From the NCBI GenBank assembly GCA_030591745.1, contig JAUVAM010000188.1, positions 1-7,164 on the forward strand: a stretch of 7,164 bases of DNA, read 5' to 3'. The stretch comes from Deltaproteobacteria bacterium (GTDB lineage Bacteria > Myxococcota > B64-G9). The position numbers and the translations under genes were made by a program. Positions within the stretch are counted from its first letter, which is position 1. Every line of letters starts with the position of its first letter. This document shows, piece after piece, positions 1-4,838 of this stretch. The notes under the pieces are model-generated. The model was not told the DNA's origin and did not search any database. It was given only the letters and a program-made list of their open reading frames with translations.

Positions 1-178
1 GCATACCCATGGCACCGCCGGCGTTGTTGAAGATCCATTTGCGTGGGCCGTCGTGGATGTAGCGTGGGTAGCGTTTTTGTAGTTCTTCTGTTACAGCATC
101 GAAGGCCTGTTCTAAGGGCAGGTCGATTCCGGCCTTGGCACAGAGATGAAGTTGTTCCGGATCGAAGACGTAAGCCAT
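1..178 (-). CDS. ERG2 / sigma-1-receptor-like protein (C-8 sterol isomerase family), N-terminal part only
   Basis: Partial gene: the start is inside the window and the rest runs off the left edge (59 codons visible). The start is the ATG at 178-176, with an AAAGGAG ribosome binding site at 189-195, 10 bases upstream. The translation begins MAYVFDPEQLHLCAKAG and reaches WIFNNAGGAMGM. It aligns without large gaps to the conserved core of eukaryotic ERG2 and sigma-1 receptor: the YVFxxEEL start, the amphipathic 'EELxxxYPxxI' helix, and the W-F-N-AGGxMG motif. In fungi ERG2 moves the sterol double bond from C8 to C7; sigma-1 is a non-enzymatic relative that binds sterols and drugs. Unlike both, this protein starts directly at the conserved domain, with no N-terminal membrane helix, so it is probably soluble or peripherally attached. 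Substrate is unknown: it could be a sterol, a hopanoid or another lipid. The catalytic and ligand residues of the C-terminal barrel lie outside the window. Family is fairly sure, function is not. Confidence 0.82.
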   Translation of the reverse strand, partial: MAYVFDPEQLHLCAKAGIDLPLEQAFDAVTEELQKRYPRYIHDGPRKWIFNNAGGAMGM

Positions 179-188
179 GGTTTGCTTT

Positions 189-195
189 CTCCTTT
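189..195 (-). promoter_or_regulatory. Ribosome binding site of the ERG2-like gene
   Basis: AAAGGAG on the minus strand, 10 bases before the ATG at 178. It supports this start, and so the absence of an N-terminal membrane segment in the encoded protein. Confidence 0.7.
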
Positions 196-244
196 AGGCG
201 TTTGGTCCAATTTGCCTATCATGGAAGCTCGGGCGTCGGCAAGG

Positions 245-274
245 TGAGGTTTTCACGGATGAGGTTCTCACGGA
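245..274. repeat. Two tandem 15-bp repeats with internal dyad symmetry (possible operator)
   Basis: TGAGGTTTTCACGGA (245-259) is followed immediately by TGAGGTTCTCACGGA (260-274), identical at 14 of 15 positions. Each copy contains a short dyad: GTGA-N5-TCAC in the first (244-256) and TGAG-GTT-CTCA in the second (260-270). They sit between the divergent ERG2-like and zinc-ribbon genes, and the second copy supplies part of the zinc-ribbon gene's ribosome binding site. A regulator bound here could block translation or transcription of that gene. The repeat is seen directly; the operator role is inference. Confidence 0.55.
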
Positions 275-276
275 GG
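272..276 (+). promoter_or_regulatory. Ribosome binding site of the zinc-ribbon gene
   Basis: GGAGG, 9 bases before the ATG at 286. It overlaps the end of the second 15-bp repeat. A TATCAT hexamer at 217-222 could be the -10 box of this gene, but no matching -35 box is evident. Confidence 0.65.
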
Positions 277-285
277 ATGAGCTGA

Positions 286-642
286 ATGAAGTGGATCCCA
301 TGGGTTTTGGCCGCCGCCGCCGCGGGTTATTGCCTGTACTGGCTGCTGCGCGTGTTGACCCATGGCGGGCGGACTCGCCGCAAAGCGCTGCGGATCCGGA
401 TGCAGCTAGAGCAGGTTTGGGCAGAGCAAGAAGGCGTGTCGCCCGAACATCCCATCATGGTCGATTCTCCATCGGTGGTGGAGCCCAAGGCCGAATCCGC
501 CAACTGCCCGAATTGCGAGCATCCCATGCGCGTTGTCGAGCATACGGCCGAGACCCGGGCTGGTCGTCGCCTCCGTGTGACCTATCTGCGCTGCGATGTC
601 TGTGGTGACGAACGGGCCTTGTTCTTCGCCCTCAAGAAGTGA
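286..642 (+). CDS. Small single-pass membrane protein with a cytoplasmic zinc ribbon
   Basis: 118 residues, not recognised as a named family. Residues 3-25 (IPWVLAAAAAGYCLYWLLRV) form one hydrophobic helix, followed by a very basic stretch (GGRTRRKALRIR), so by the positive-inside rule the body should be cytoplasmic. A polar, probably helical linker leads to a C-terminal zinc ribbon: CPNC at about residues 74-77 and CDVC at about 103-106, separated by a beta-rich segment containing the basic patch AGRRLRVTYLRC. This four-cysteine arrangement is typical of zinc-binding knuckles that mediate protein or nucleic-acid contacts. The ATG is supported by GGAGG 9 bases upstream. It stands alone on the plus strand, diverges from the ERG2-like gene, and ends 5 bp from the end of the convergent kinase-like gene. 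It may be an adaptor at the inner membrane; no enzymatic role is visible. Confidence 0.72.
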   Translation: MKWIPWVLAAAAAGYCLYWLLRVLTHGGRTRRKALRIRMQLEQVWAEQEGVSPEHPIMVDSPSVVEPKAESANCPNCEHPMRVVEHTAETRAGRRLRVTYLRCDVCGDERALFFALKK

Positions 643-647
643 ATCTT

Positions 648-2654
648 TCAGTTGGCCTCGCGCCAACCGGCCGACAAAGCGTTCAGCTTGGCCACCATTT
701 CCAAGTGGCGGGCGGATTGACCCTGTCTGGCGATCAGGCGTCTCAGCCTGGGCTCGAAAAACTCGCGACCTTCACCAGGCCGCAGGACGATGTCGCCGAT
801 GCGATCGCCTATGGCTTCGTACAGATCTTGAATGTCTCGTTCCCGGGTGAAGAGCAGAACAGCCAGGTCGTTCCTGGTGCTGTATAGGCTCGTCAATAAC
901 TCCATCCCCTTGCTGCCGCCGGTGCCGTCCACGGCCACCACAACCCCGATCTCAGGATTGTTCATCAAAGTCTGGATGGCATCGTCGACTTTGTCGGCCG
1001 AGAGGCAGGAGATGCCCTGGAGATCCGTCGTCATGCGGGCCATGGAGGAAGGACCCAGGATAAGGATCTGGCTCTCTTTGTTCTGCGGGTCCGAGGCGAC
1101 GAAGTCGTTTAGGATTTGCAGGATTTTGTTTTCGGCTTCTTTCTGGGATTCCTCGGGCAGGCTGGTCAATTGCTCGCGGCATGAAGCCAGCAAGTTTCGG
1201 CGTTCGAATACCCCTCGCAGGCTGGTGCCGCGGTGGTTTAAGTCGGCCCGAATTTTTTGGGCGACGAGGACGCCGCTCGGCACGGGCCGAACGAGGTGGT
1301 CGTAGCCGCCCAGTTCGAAGGCCCCCAGGGTGGTCTGCGAGGCATTGGACGAGACCGCCAGCAGCAGGGGCACCCCGGGATGTTCCGCCTTGAGGAAGTG
1401 GGCGAATTCCATGACGTCTACATTTTTTTCTGAGCTGTCTAAGATGACCAGATCCACCTCGGGGCCGACCATCCTGGCTTTCAATTCGTCTATGCTATGC
1501 AATTCTTCAAGCTGGATGGAGCGGTCTTTGAGATAGCGCTCCACCACGCGAGCCGGGTTCAGGGCCGGGGCAAAGGCCAGGACATGCTCAGGCTTGTCCT
1601 CGCCAGCATGCTCGGCGTCGGGCAAATCGGCTCCCAGATCCAGATCGTTAGCGAAGTCCTGCAACTCGGAATTCAGGGCGTTGGCCTCGCTGAAAGTTAT
1701 CCCTTCGTCGTCAAAGTCCTCGAGTTCTTCGAGCGGCTCGAGCATTTCGGCTTGCCCATTCGTCCCCGGAGGTGGAGGCGGGCTTGGCTGGACGTCAACG
1801 GCGGGCAGCAGAAGTTCAAACATGGTGGCATAGCGATGGGTCCCATCCATGGACTGATGATCGCCCAGGCGCAAGGTGCCTCCCGTGACTTCCACCAGTT
1901 GGGTGGCGATATGAAGTCCCAGGCCCGTGCCTCGATTGCCTTTGGTTGAAAAGTTGGGCTCGAAAATGCGATTTCTAAAGGTCGCGGGGATGCCACCACC
2001 CGTGTCCGCAACCTGAATGCAGACGCTCTGATCTTCTAAGTCGTGCGCCTGAATGAGGATGCACCTTTCGTTCGCGTCGGCCACGGCGTCGATGGCGTTG
2101 CCCACCAGATGGGCCAGGACGTGAAAGAGTTTCTGGCGCTCCATGCGCAGCCTGGGCAGGTTCGGCGGCAGGTCCACCTCGATTTGAATGTTCCGACTGT
2201 CCAACTGGAATTGAAAAACGCTGAACATTTCGACGACGACGGCCTCGATGCTGGCCTCCATCTCTCGAACCATGCCATCGCCGAGCAGACGCTGCACCAG
2301 GAAATGTGCCTGACGCAATTCTTCCATCTTGCGGGCCACCGAGGTGCTTTGGGTGACCAATTCGGCTTGTTCCTGGGTTTCGAAGTGGCCGCGGGCCTGG
2401 GCCACGAAGTCCTGGATTTCCCCCATGGCCTGGGTCATGTCCGCCATCAGCCCGGCCATTTGGGCACCGACTTCGGCCATTTGGGAGACGTGGACAAGTG
2501 AGTCCAGGCGCTGCTTGCCCTTTTCTTCCAATTCGCGCCAGCATTCGTCGAGAGCGCCCAATTTGGGTTTTAATTGCTGAGCCAGCTCGCCATGGCCTTT
2601 GTCGACGAGTTGATCGGCGAATTGCCAAAGTGATTGGATGGCTCTGTGCTTCAA
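648..2654 (-). CDS. Cytoplasmic GHKL histidine-kinase-like protein with degenerate phospho-acceptor and two pseudo-receiver domains
   Basis: 668 residues with no membrane segment or signal peptide. Residues 1-50 are helical. Residues 59-80 (QMAEVGAQMAGLMADMTQAM and on) align without gaps to the H-box helix of the 'LASLGxLAAGIAHEINNPL' HisKA class, but the position of the phospho-accepting His is Ala71, and the following E-I-N-N-P reads D-M-T-Q-A. The HATPase_c domain (about 170-285) looks intact: N box with Asn186, G1 box DTGGGIP at 217-223, F box IFEPNFSTK at 230-238, G2 box GTGLGL at 242-247. A Pro-rich then acidic linker (about 286-355) joins two receiver-like folds (about 357-470 and 528-640). 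Each keeps one Asp at the phosphorylation position (D406, D576) and a Ser/Thr switch (S435/436, T603), but lacks the N-terminal acidic pair and has Arg for the conserved Lys (R456, R625). The start is taken as TTG at 2654, with AGAGGG 7 bases upstream; no ATG lies between it and the upstream in-frame stop. It is the last gene of the ECF operon, 84 bp after the small-peptide gene. Domain calls are good; biochemical activity is open. Confidence 0.88.
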   Translation of the reverse strand: MKHRAIQSLWQFADQLVDKGHGELAQQLKPKLGALDECWRELEEKGKQRLDSLVHVSQMAEVGAQMAGLMADMTQAMGEIQDFVAQARGHFETQEQAELVTQSTSVARKMEELRQAHFLVQRLLGDGMVREMEASIEAVVVEMFSVFQFQLDSRNIQIEVDLPPNLPRLRMERQKLFHVLAHLVGNAIDAVADANERCILIQAHDLEDQSVCIQVADTGGGIPATFRNRIFEPNFSTKGNRGTGLGLHIATQLVEVTGGTLRLGDHQSMDGTHRYATMFELLLPAVDVQPSPPPPPGTNGQAEMLEPLEELEDFDDEGITFSEANALNSELQDFANDLDLGADLPDAEHAGEDKPEHVLAFAPALNPARVVERYLKDRSIQLEELHSIDELKARMVGPEVDLVILDSSEKNVDVMEFAHFLKAEHPGVPLLLAVSSNASQTTLGAFELGGYDHLVRPVPSGVLVAQKIRADLNHRGTSLRGVFERRNLLASCREQLTSLPEESQKEAENKILQILNDFVASDPQNKESQILILGPSSMARMTTDLQGISCLSADKVDDAIQTLMNNPEIGVVVAVDGTGGSKGMELLTSLYSTRNDLAVLLFTRERDIQDLYEAIGDRIGDIVLRPGEGREFFEPRLRRLIARQGQSARHLEMVAKLNALSAGWREAN
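651..667. other. Small perfect hairpin at the convergent gene ends
   Basis: GTTGGC (651-656) and GCCAAC (662-667) are perfect inverted repeats with a 5-base loop. They lie in the last codons of the kinase-like gene and 9 bases past the stop of the zinc-ribbon gene. No T-run follows on either strand, so it does not look like a standard intrinsic terminator, though it is the only hairpin noticed at this convergent junction. Confidence 0.25.
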
Positions 2655-2661
2655 ATACTTG

Positions 2662-2667
2662 CCCTCT
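2662..2667 (-). promoter_or_regulatory. Ribosome binding site supporting the TTG start of the kinase-like gene
   Basis: AGAGGG on the minus strand, 7 bases before TTG at 2654-2652. Reading upstream in frame, only CTG and non-start codons occur before a TAA, so TTG is the best available start for the full N-terminal helix. Confidence 0.5.
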
Positions 2668-2738
2668 TTCGCGCGACACAGCTTGTGCGCAGTGAGGCAT
2701 TAGAACAGGACTCTCTTTGTCCGTCAATGGAGTTGGTT

Positions 2739-2927
2739 CTACTTGCTTCTGCCTGTGCCGGCCCGTTCCACCACCTCACCAGGCAAACACAGCAGATACG
2801 GCGCTACTTGGAAGGCCTGCTGGCTGGGTTTGACCACCACCGGTCGGCTGATGGCGGGAGCAACACTCATGCCGCTCATGCCTCCCATGCCTCCAAGGAC
2901 AAAGATCAGGGTCGCGAGAATGTTCAT
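2739..2927 (-). CDS. 62-residue exported or membrane peptide with GGM/SGM repeats
   Basis: Hypothetical small protein; no family recognised. It begins MNILATLIFVLGGMGGMSGM, a hydrophobic N-terminus running into a Gly/Met/Ser repeat, then APAISRPVVVKPSQQAFQVA and a polar tail with a single Cys47. The N-terminus resembles a weak signal peptide or a short membrane helix, although it lacks the usual N-terminal positive charges. Evidence that the gene is real: a strong AAGGAG ribosome binding site (2936-2941) at 8-base spacing, placement 17 bp after the stop of the PDZ gene, and the same strand as the rest of the operon. The Ala-x-Ala at residues 23-25 could be a cleavage site, leaving a mature peptide of about 37 residues. 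Role is unknown; given its place after the sigma, anti-sigma and PDZ genes it could be a periplasmic ligand or modulator of that system. Confidence 0.65.
   Translation of the reverse strand: MNILATLIFVLGGMGGMSGMSVAPAISRPVVVKPSQQAFQVAPYLLCLPGEVVERAGTGRSK
2868..2894 (-). repeat. Three 9-bp tandem units encoding GGM-GGM-SGM
   Basis: On the plus strand the units are CATGCCGCT, CATGCCTCC and CATGCCTCC, two identical and one differing by two bases. Nine-base units keep frame, so copy-number change would lengthen or shorten the Gly/Met segment of the 62-residue peptide without breaking it. Confidence 0.7.
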
Positions 2928-2935
2928 GTCCGATT

Positions 2936-2941
2936 CTCCTT
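2936..2941 (-). promoter_or_regulatory. Ribosome binding site of the 62-residue peptide gene
   Basis: AAGGAG, 8 bases before ATG at 2927, lying in the 17-bp gap after the PDZ gene. It is among the best Shine-Dalgarno matches in the window and the main reason to accept such a short gene. Confidence 0.7.
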
Positions 2942-2944
2942 CTC

Positions 2945-3739
2945 TCAGCCGGCCTGTACGGCTTCGGCCTTGGGCGAAAGCAGTTTGCCCTGGAGCTTCT
3001 TTTCCAGTTTCTGAAGTTTCTGCTCCAGCTTCTTCATTTTTTCTTCTAAGCGCTGCTCCAGCTTTTCTTCGATGCCGGCGTCTCTCAGCGCTTGCTCCAC
3101 TTCGTGCTCTATTTGTTCACCGCAGGCATCCGGGTCCACCACGATGCCGTGGGGTCCCTTTTTGATGCAGGGACTCAGGTCCACGACAGGGCGTTTTCTT
3201 GACTGCACTGCCACCACCAGGTTTTTTCGCTTGCCGTCGCGCAAAATGCCCACATGGGCCTTTTCTCCTTCATTTTTGTCGCCGATGGCTGAGCCGATGG
3301 CCCAGGCCGTGTCCATTTTGCTGCCATCGATGGACACAATCACGTCGCCCACTTTCAGACCGGCCTTTTCCGCCGGGCCTCCGGCCACCAGCTTGGCCAG
3401 CATGACGCCCTCGTTCGCCTCAGCCCCGAAATGTTGTCGCAGCTCAGGCGTCAGTGAGGTCAGGTAGACGCCCAGGAATCCACGCCGTGTCGCCTTGAGC
3501 TTTTTTCGGACGATCTTTTTGCGTTTGCCCTCGTGGTCGACGACGATGATCTCTTCGTCACCCACCTCAACCTGGATCTTTTTCTCGCCTTTTTTATCGG
3601 AGATGACGAGGACTTGAACTTTTGTTTCTCCCTCGTCTTGCGCAGGTTCTGTAGCCCAGGCAGGGGCAGCGAAGCCAAGCAGGCCGATCCCCAGCCAGAG
3701 ATTCAGCATGTCTGTGAGAAATTTTCTTTTTGTTTTCAT
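2945..3739 (-). CDS. Secreted periplasmic PDZ-domain protein with C-terminal coiled coil
   Basis: 264 residues. Residues 1-29 form a Sec signal peptide: basic MKTKRK, hydrophobic core, and a PAWA cleavage site before Thr30. Next comes a charged beta-rich region (about 38-85) very rich in Lys/Glu. A PDZ domain spans about 87-180, with the GFLGV carboxylate-binding-loop region, 'GPAEKAGLKVGDVIVSIDG' (the core helix and strand typical of HtrA/CtpA-type PDZ domains) and a closing LRDGKRKNLVV strand. After a segment with two cysteines (C191 and C206, which could form a disulphide in the periplasm), residues about 208-252 are a strongly charged heptad-like coiled coil (EKLEQRLEEKMKKLEQKLQK). There is no protease domain, so this is not DegP, DegS or CtpA. 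The ATG has GAGGAG 6 bases upstream. The gene is 33 bp downstream of the anti-sigma gene, suggesting that it binds the anti-sigma factor or misfolded-protein C-termini in the periplasm. That role is inferred. Confidence 0.92.
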   Translation of the reverse strand: MKTKRKFLTDMLNLWLGIGLLGFAAPAWATEPAQDEGETKVQVLVISDKKGEKKIQVEVGDEEIIVVDHEGKRKKIVRKKLKATRRGFLGVYLTSLTPELRQHFGAEANEGVMLAKLVAGGPAEKAGLKVGDVIVSIDGSKMDTAWAIGSAIGDKNEGEKAHVGILRDGKRKNLVVAVQSRKRPVVDLSPCIKKGPHGIVVDPDACGEQIEHEVEQALRDAGIEEKLEQRLEEKMKKLEQKLQKLEKKLQGKLLSPKAEAVQAG

Positions 3740-3772
3740 GCCTTGCTCCTCGTTCTTCCGACTCTCGCCGCT

Positions 3773-4171
3773 TCAGTATTCTTGCGGGATCTTGGCGACA
3801 GGTCGGGAACCCAGCCGTCCCAGGTCGACCACGTACTCAGCCTGATCGGTGCCACCCAGGTAGACAAATCGCTGATTTTGCTTCATTTTTAACTCGTGCA
3901 GGTTGTTTTGCATCCGCATGTATTCGGCTCGGAGCTCGCCCAGCTCGCGTCTGGCTTCCTGTTTTTCCGCCACGGCTTGCTGGTGGAACCACAGGGAGCC
4001 GAAGAGGACGAACATCAAACAAGCCAGGGCGCCGACGGCTGCCCATCGCCAGATCTGGCCGCTATTGGAAGGTTGCTCATCCAGGCGAGCCAAAGTTTGC
4101 GCTGTGAAATCGTCGGCCGGTTGGTGGGCGGGCAGACGCTTGAGCAGATTTTTGATCTGTTCGTCTTTCAT
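3773..4171 (-). CDS. Putative single-pass anti-sigma factor
   Basis: 132 residues. A short cytoplasmic N-terminus (1-40) contains 'IKNLLKRLPAHQPADDFTAQ', the small-helix pattern common in membrane anti-sigma factors. One membrane helix follows at about 43-62 (WAAVGALACLMFVLFGSLWF), then a probably periplasmic coiled coil (about 65-98, rich in Glu/Lys/Arg), and a short C-terminal module QRFVYLGGTDQAEYVVDLG ending in PQEY. There is no HxxxCxxC zinc-binding motif, so it is not a ZAS-type anti-sigma factor. The ATG lies 9 bp past the sigma stop, and its ribosome binding site AAGGAA (4177-4182) overlaps the sigma TAA, which implies translational coupling and balanced synthesis. Assignment rests on position, topology and N-terminal pattern; the sigma-binding segment was not matched to a named domain. 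Confidence 0.8.
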   Translation of the reverse strand: MKDEQIKNLLKRLPAHQPADDFTAQTLARLDEQPSNSGQIWRWAAVGALACLMFVLFGSLWFHQQAVAEKQEARRELGELRAEYMRMQNNLHELKMKQNQRFVYLGGTDQAEYVVDLGRLGSRPVAKIPQEY

Positions 4172-4176
4172 CTGAG

Positions 4177-4182
4177 TTCCTT
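4177..4182 (-). promoter_or_regulatory. Anti-sigma ribosome binding site overlapping the sigma stop codon
   Basis: AAGGAA with 5-base spacing to ATG at 4171. Its first two bases are the last two of the sigma TAA stop. Ribosomes finishing the sigma gene are placed to start on the anti-sigma gene. Confidence 0.6.
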
Positions 4183-4735
4183 AAGCTTCCACCAGATCCG
4201 CAAGTTCCGAGCGCAACGCGGCTCGGGCTCGGGATAATCTGGATTTAATCGTGCCAATTTTCTGTCCGGTGATCTTGGCGATTTCCGCCTGGGTCATGCC
4301 TTCCATGTCGTGGAGCACCAAGGGAATGCGAAATTTCATGGACAGAGCGTCTATGGCGGACTTGATGCGTTGTTGCGTCTCGGAGAGTTCGGCCGCGCGT
4401 TGCGGGTTGCCTTCCAGCGTGACCGAGACTTTCGCGGGCATGAAATGGCTCAGCAGGCGCCGGCGGGCATTGCGCCGGTGATGGTCGAAAGCCAGGTGGG
4501 TGGCCATTTTGTACAGATAGCCACCCAGCTTCTGGCGTTCGTCGTAGTTTGCCGCTTTGAGATAGAGCTTCAAGAAAGTCTCCTGAGCCAGGTCTTCCGC
4601 CTGGGCGCCGTTTCCGCAGAGCCGGGTCAAATAAGCCACCAGGCGCTCCTTGTAACGGTCCACGATGGCTGCAAAGGCTTGTCGATCGCCCTTTTGCACC
4701 CACTCCATGAGTTGGGCATCACTGCCTGCTTCCAC
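4181..4735 (-). CDS. ECF-family RNA polymerase sigma factor
   Basis: 184 residues, normal for group 4 (ECF) sigma factors. Region 2 covers about 18-92: AFAAIVDRYKERLVAYLTRL, then region 2.2 'AEDLAQETFLKLY' (core polymerase binding), then 2.3/2.4 'LGGYLYKMATHLAFDHHRRN' (-10 melting and recognition). A short basic linker follows, and region 4 covers about 123-180, with the helix-turn-helix 'MTQAEIAKITGQKIGTIKSR' that reads the -35 box. There is no region 3 and no C-terminal extension. The start is GTG at 4735, which gives the usual ECF opening (DAQLMEWVQKGDRQAF). GGAGG (4740-4744) lies only 4 bases before it, a short spacing. It is first in a minus-strand operon with an anti-sigma factor directly behind it. 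A GGAACC-N16-CGTTAT promoter upstream suggests that it transcribes its own operon. The ECF subgroup was not determined. Confidence 0.96.
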   Translation of the reverse strand: MEAGSDAQLMEWVQKGDRQAFAAIVDRYKERLVAYLTRLCGNGAQAEDLAQETFLKLYLKAANYDERQKLGGYLYKMATHLAFDHHRRNARRRLLSHFMPAKVSVTLEGNPQRAAELSETQQRIKSAIDALSMKFRIPLVLHDMEGMTQAEIAKITGQKIGTIKSRLSRARAALRSELADLVEA

Positions 4736-4756
4736 TTGGCCTCCGCTTACAACCCC

Positions 4757-4784
4757 ATAACGTCACGAACGAGCAAAGGGTTCC
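4757..4784 (-). promoter_or_regulatory. Predicted autoregulated ECF-sigma promoter
   Basis: On the minus strand: -35 GGAACC (complement of 4779-4784), a 16-base spacer, and -10 CGTTAT (complement of 4757-4762). This matches the general ECF pattern of a GAAC-core -35 and a CGTN-type -10 at 15-17 bp. Transcription would start near 4750, leaving a leader of about 15 bases before the GTG at 4735, just enough to hold the GGAGG. Placement directly before the sigma gene supports autoregulation. Confidence 0.65.
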
Positions 4785-4807
4785 CTCTTTTTTCATAATC
4801 GTTGTTT

Positions 4808-4813
4808 TATGAT
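4808..4813 (+). promoter_or_regulatory. Possible -10 box for the lipase gene
   Basis: TATGAT matches the housekeeping -10 consensus at five of six positions and lies 25 bases before the lipase ATG. The region at -35 is T-rich (4786-4793) with no clear TTGACA. No good Shine-Dalgarno sequence precedes the ATG at 4839, so initiation may be weak or rely on a short leader. Tentative. Confidence 0.35.
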
Positions 4814-4838
4814 AGCCGGCCTGTGGTAGCAATGGCAT

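Noticed and set aside
43..285. Plus-strand reading frame of 80 codons ending just before the zinc-ribbon start
   Set aside because: It is antisense to the ERG2-like gene for most of its length, Arg-rich, and has no supporting ribosome binding site.
651..667. Hairpin at the convergent junction as a bidirectional terminator
   Set aside because: The stem is only 6 bp and no T-run follows on either strand, so it is kept only as a low-confidence structural feature.
1497..1949. Plus-strand reading frame of 150 codons within the kinase-like gene
   Set aside because: It lies opposite the ATPase and linker region and has no motif; treated as a shadow.
1975..2727. Long minus-strand reading frame of 250 codons overlapping the kinase-like gene
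   Set aside because: It is an out-of-frame shadow: Arg/Gly/Pro-rich with no domain, while the overlapping frame encodes clear N, G1, F and G2 boxes.
2945..3739. DegS/HtrA-type protease
   Set aside because: Only the PDZ domain is present; there is no trypsin-like domain or GNSGG serine motif.
3773..4171. Zinc-containing (ZAS) anti-sigma factor
   Set aside because: No HxxxCxxC motif is present; the only cysteine (C51) lies in the membrane helix.
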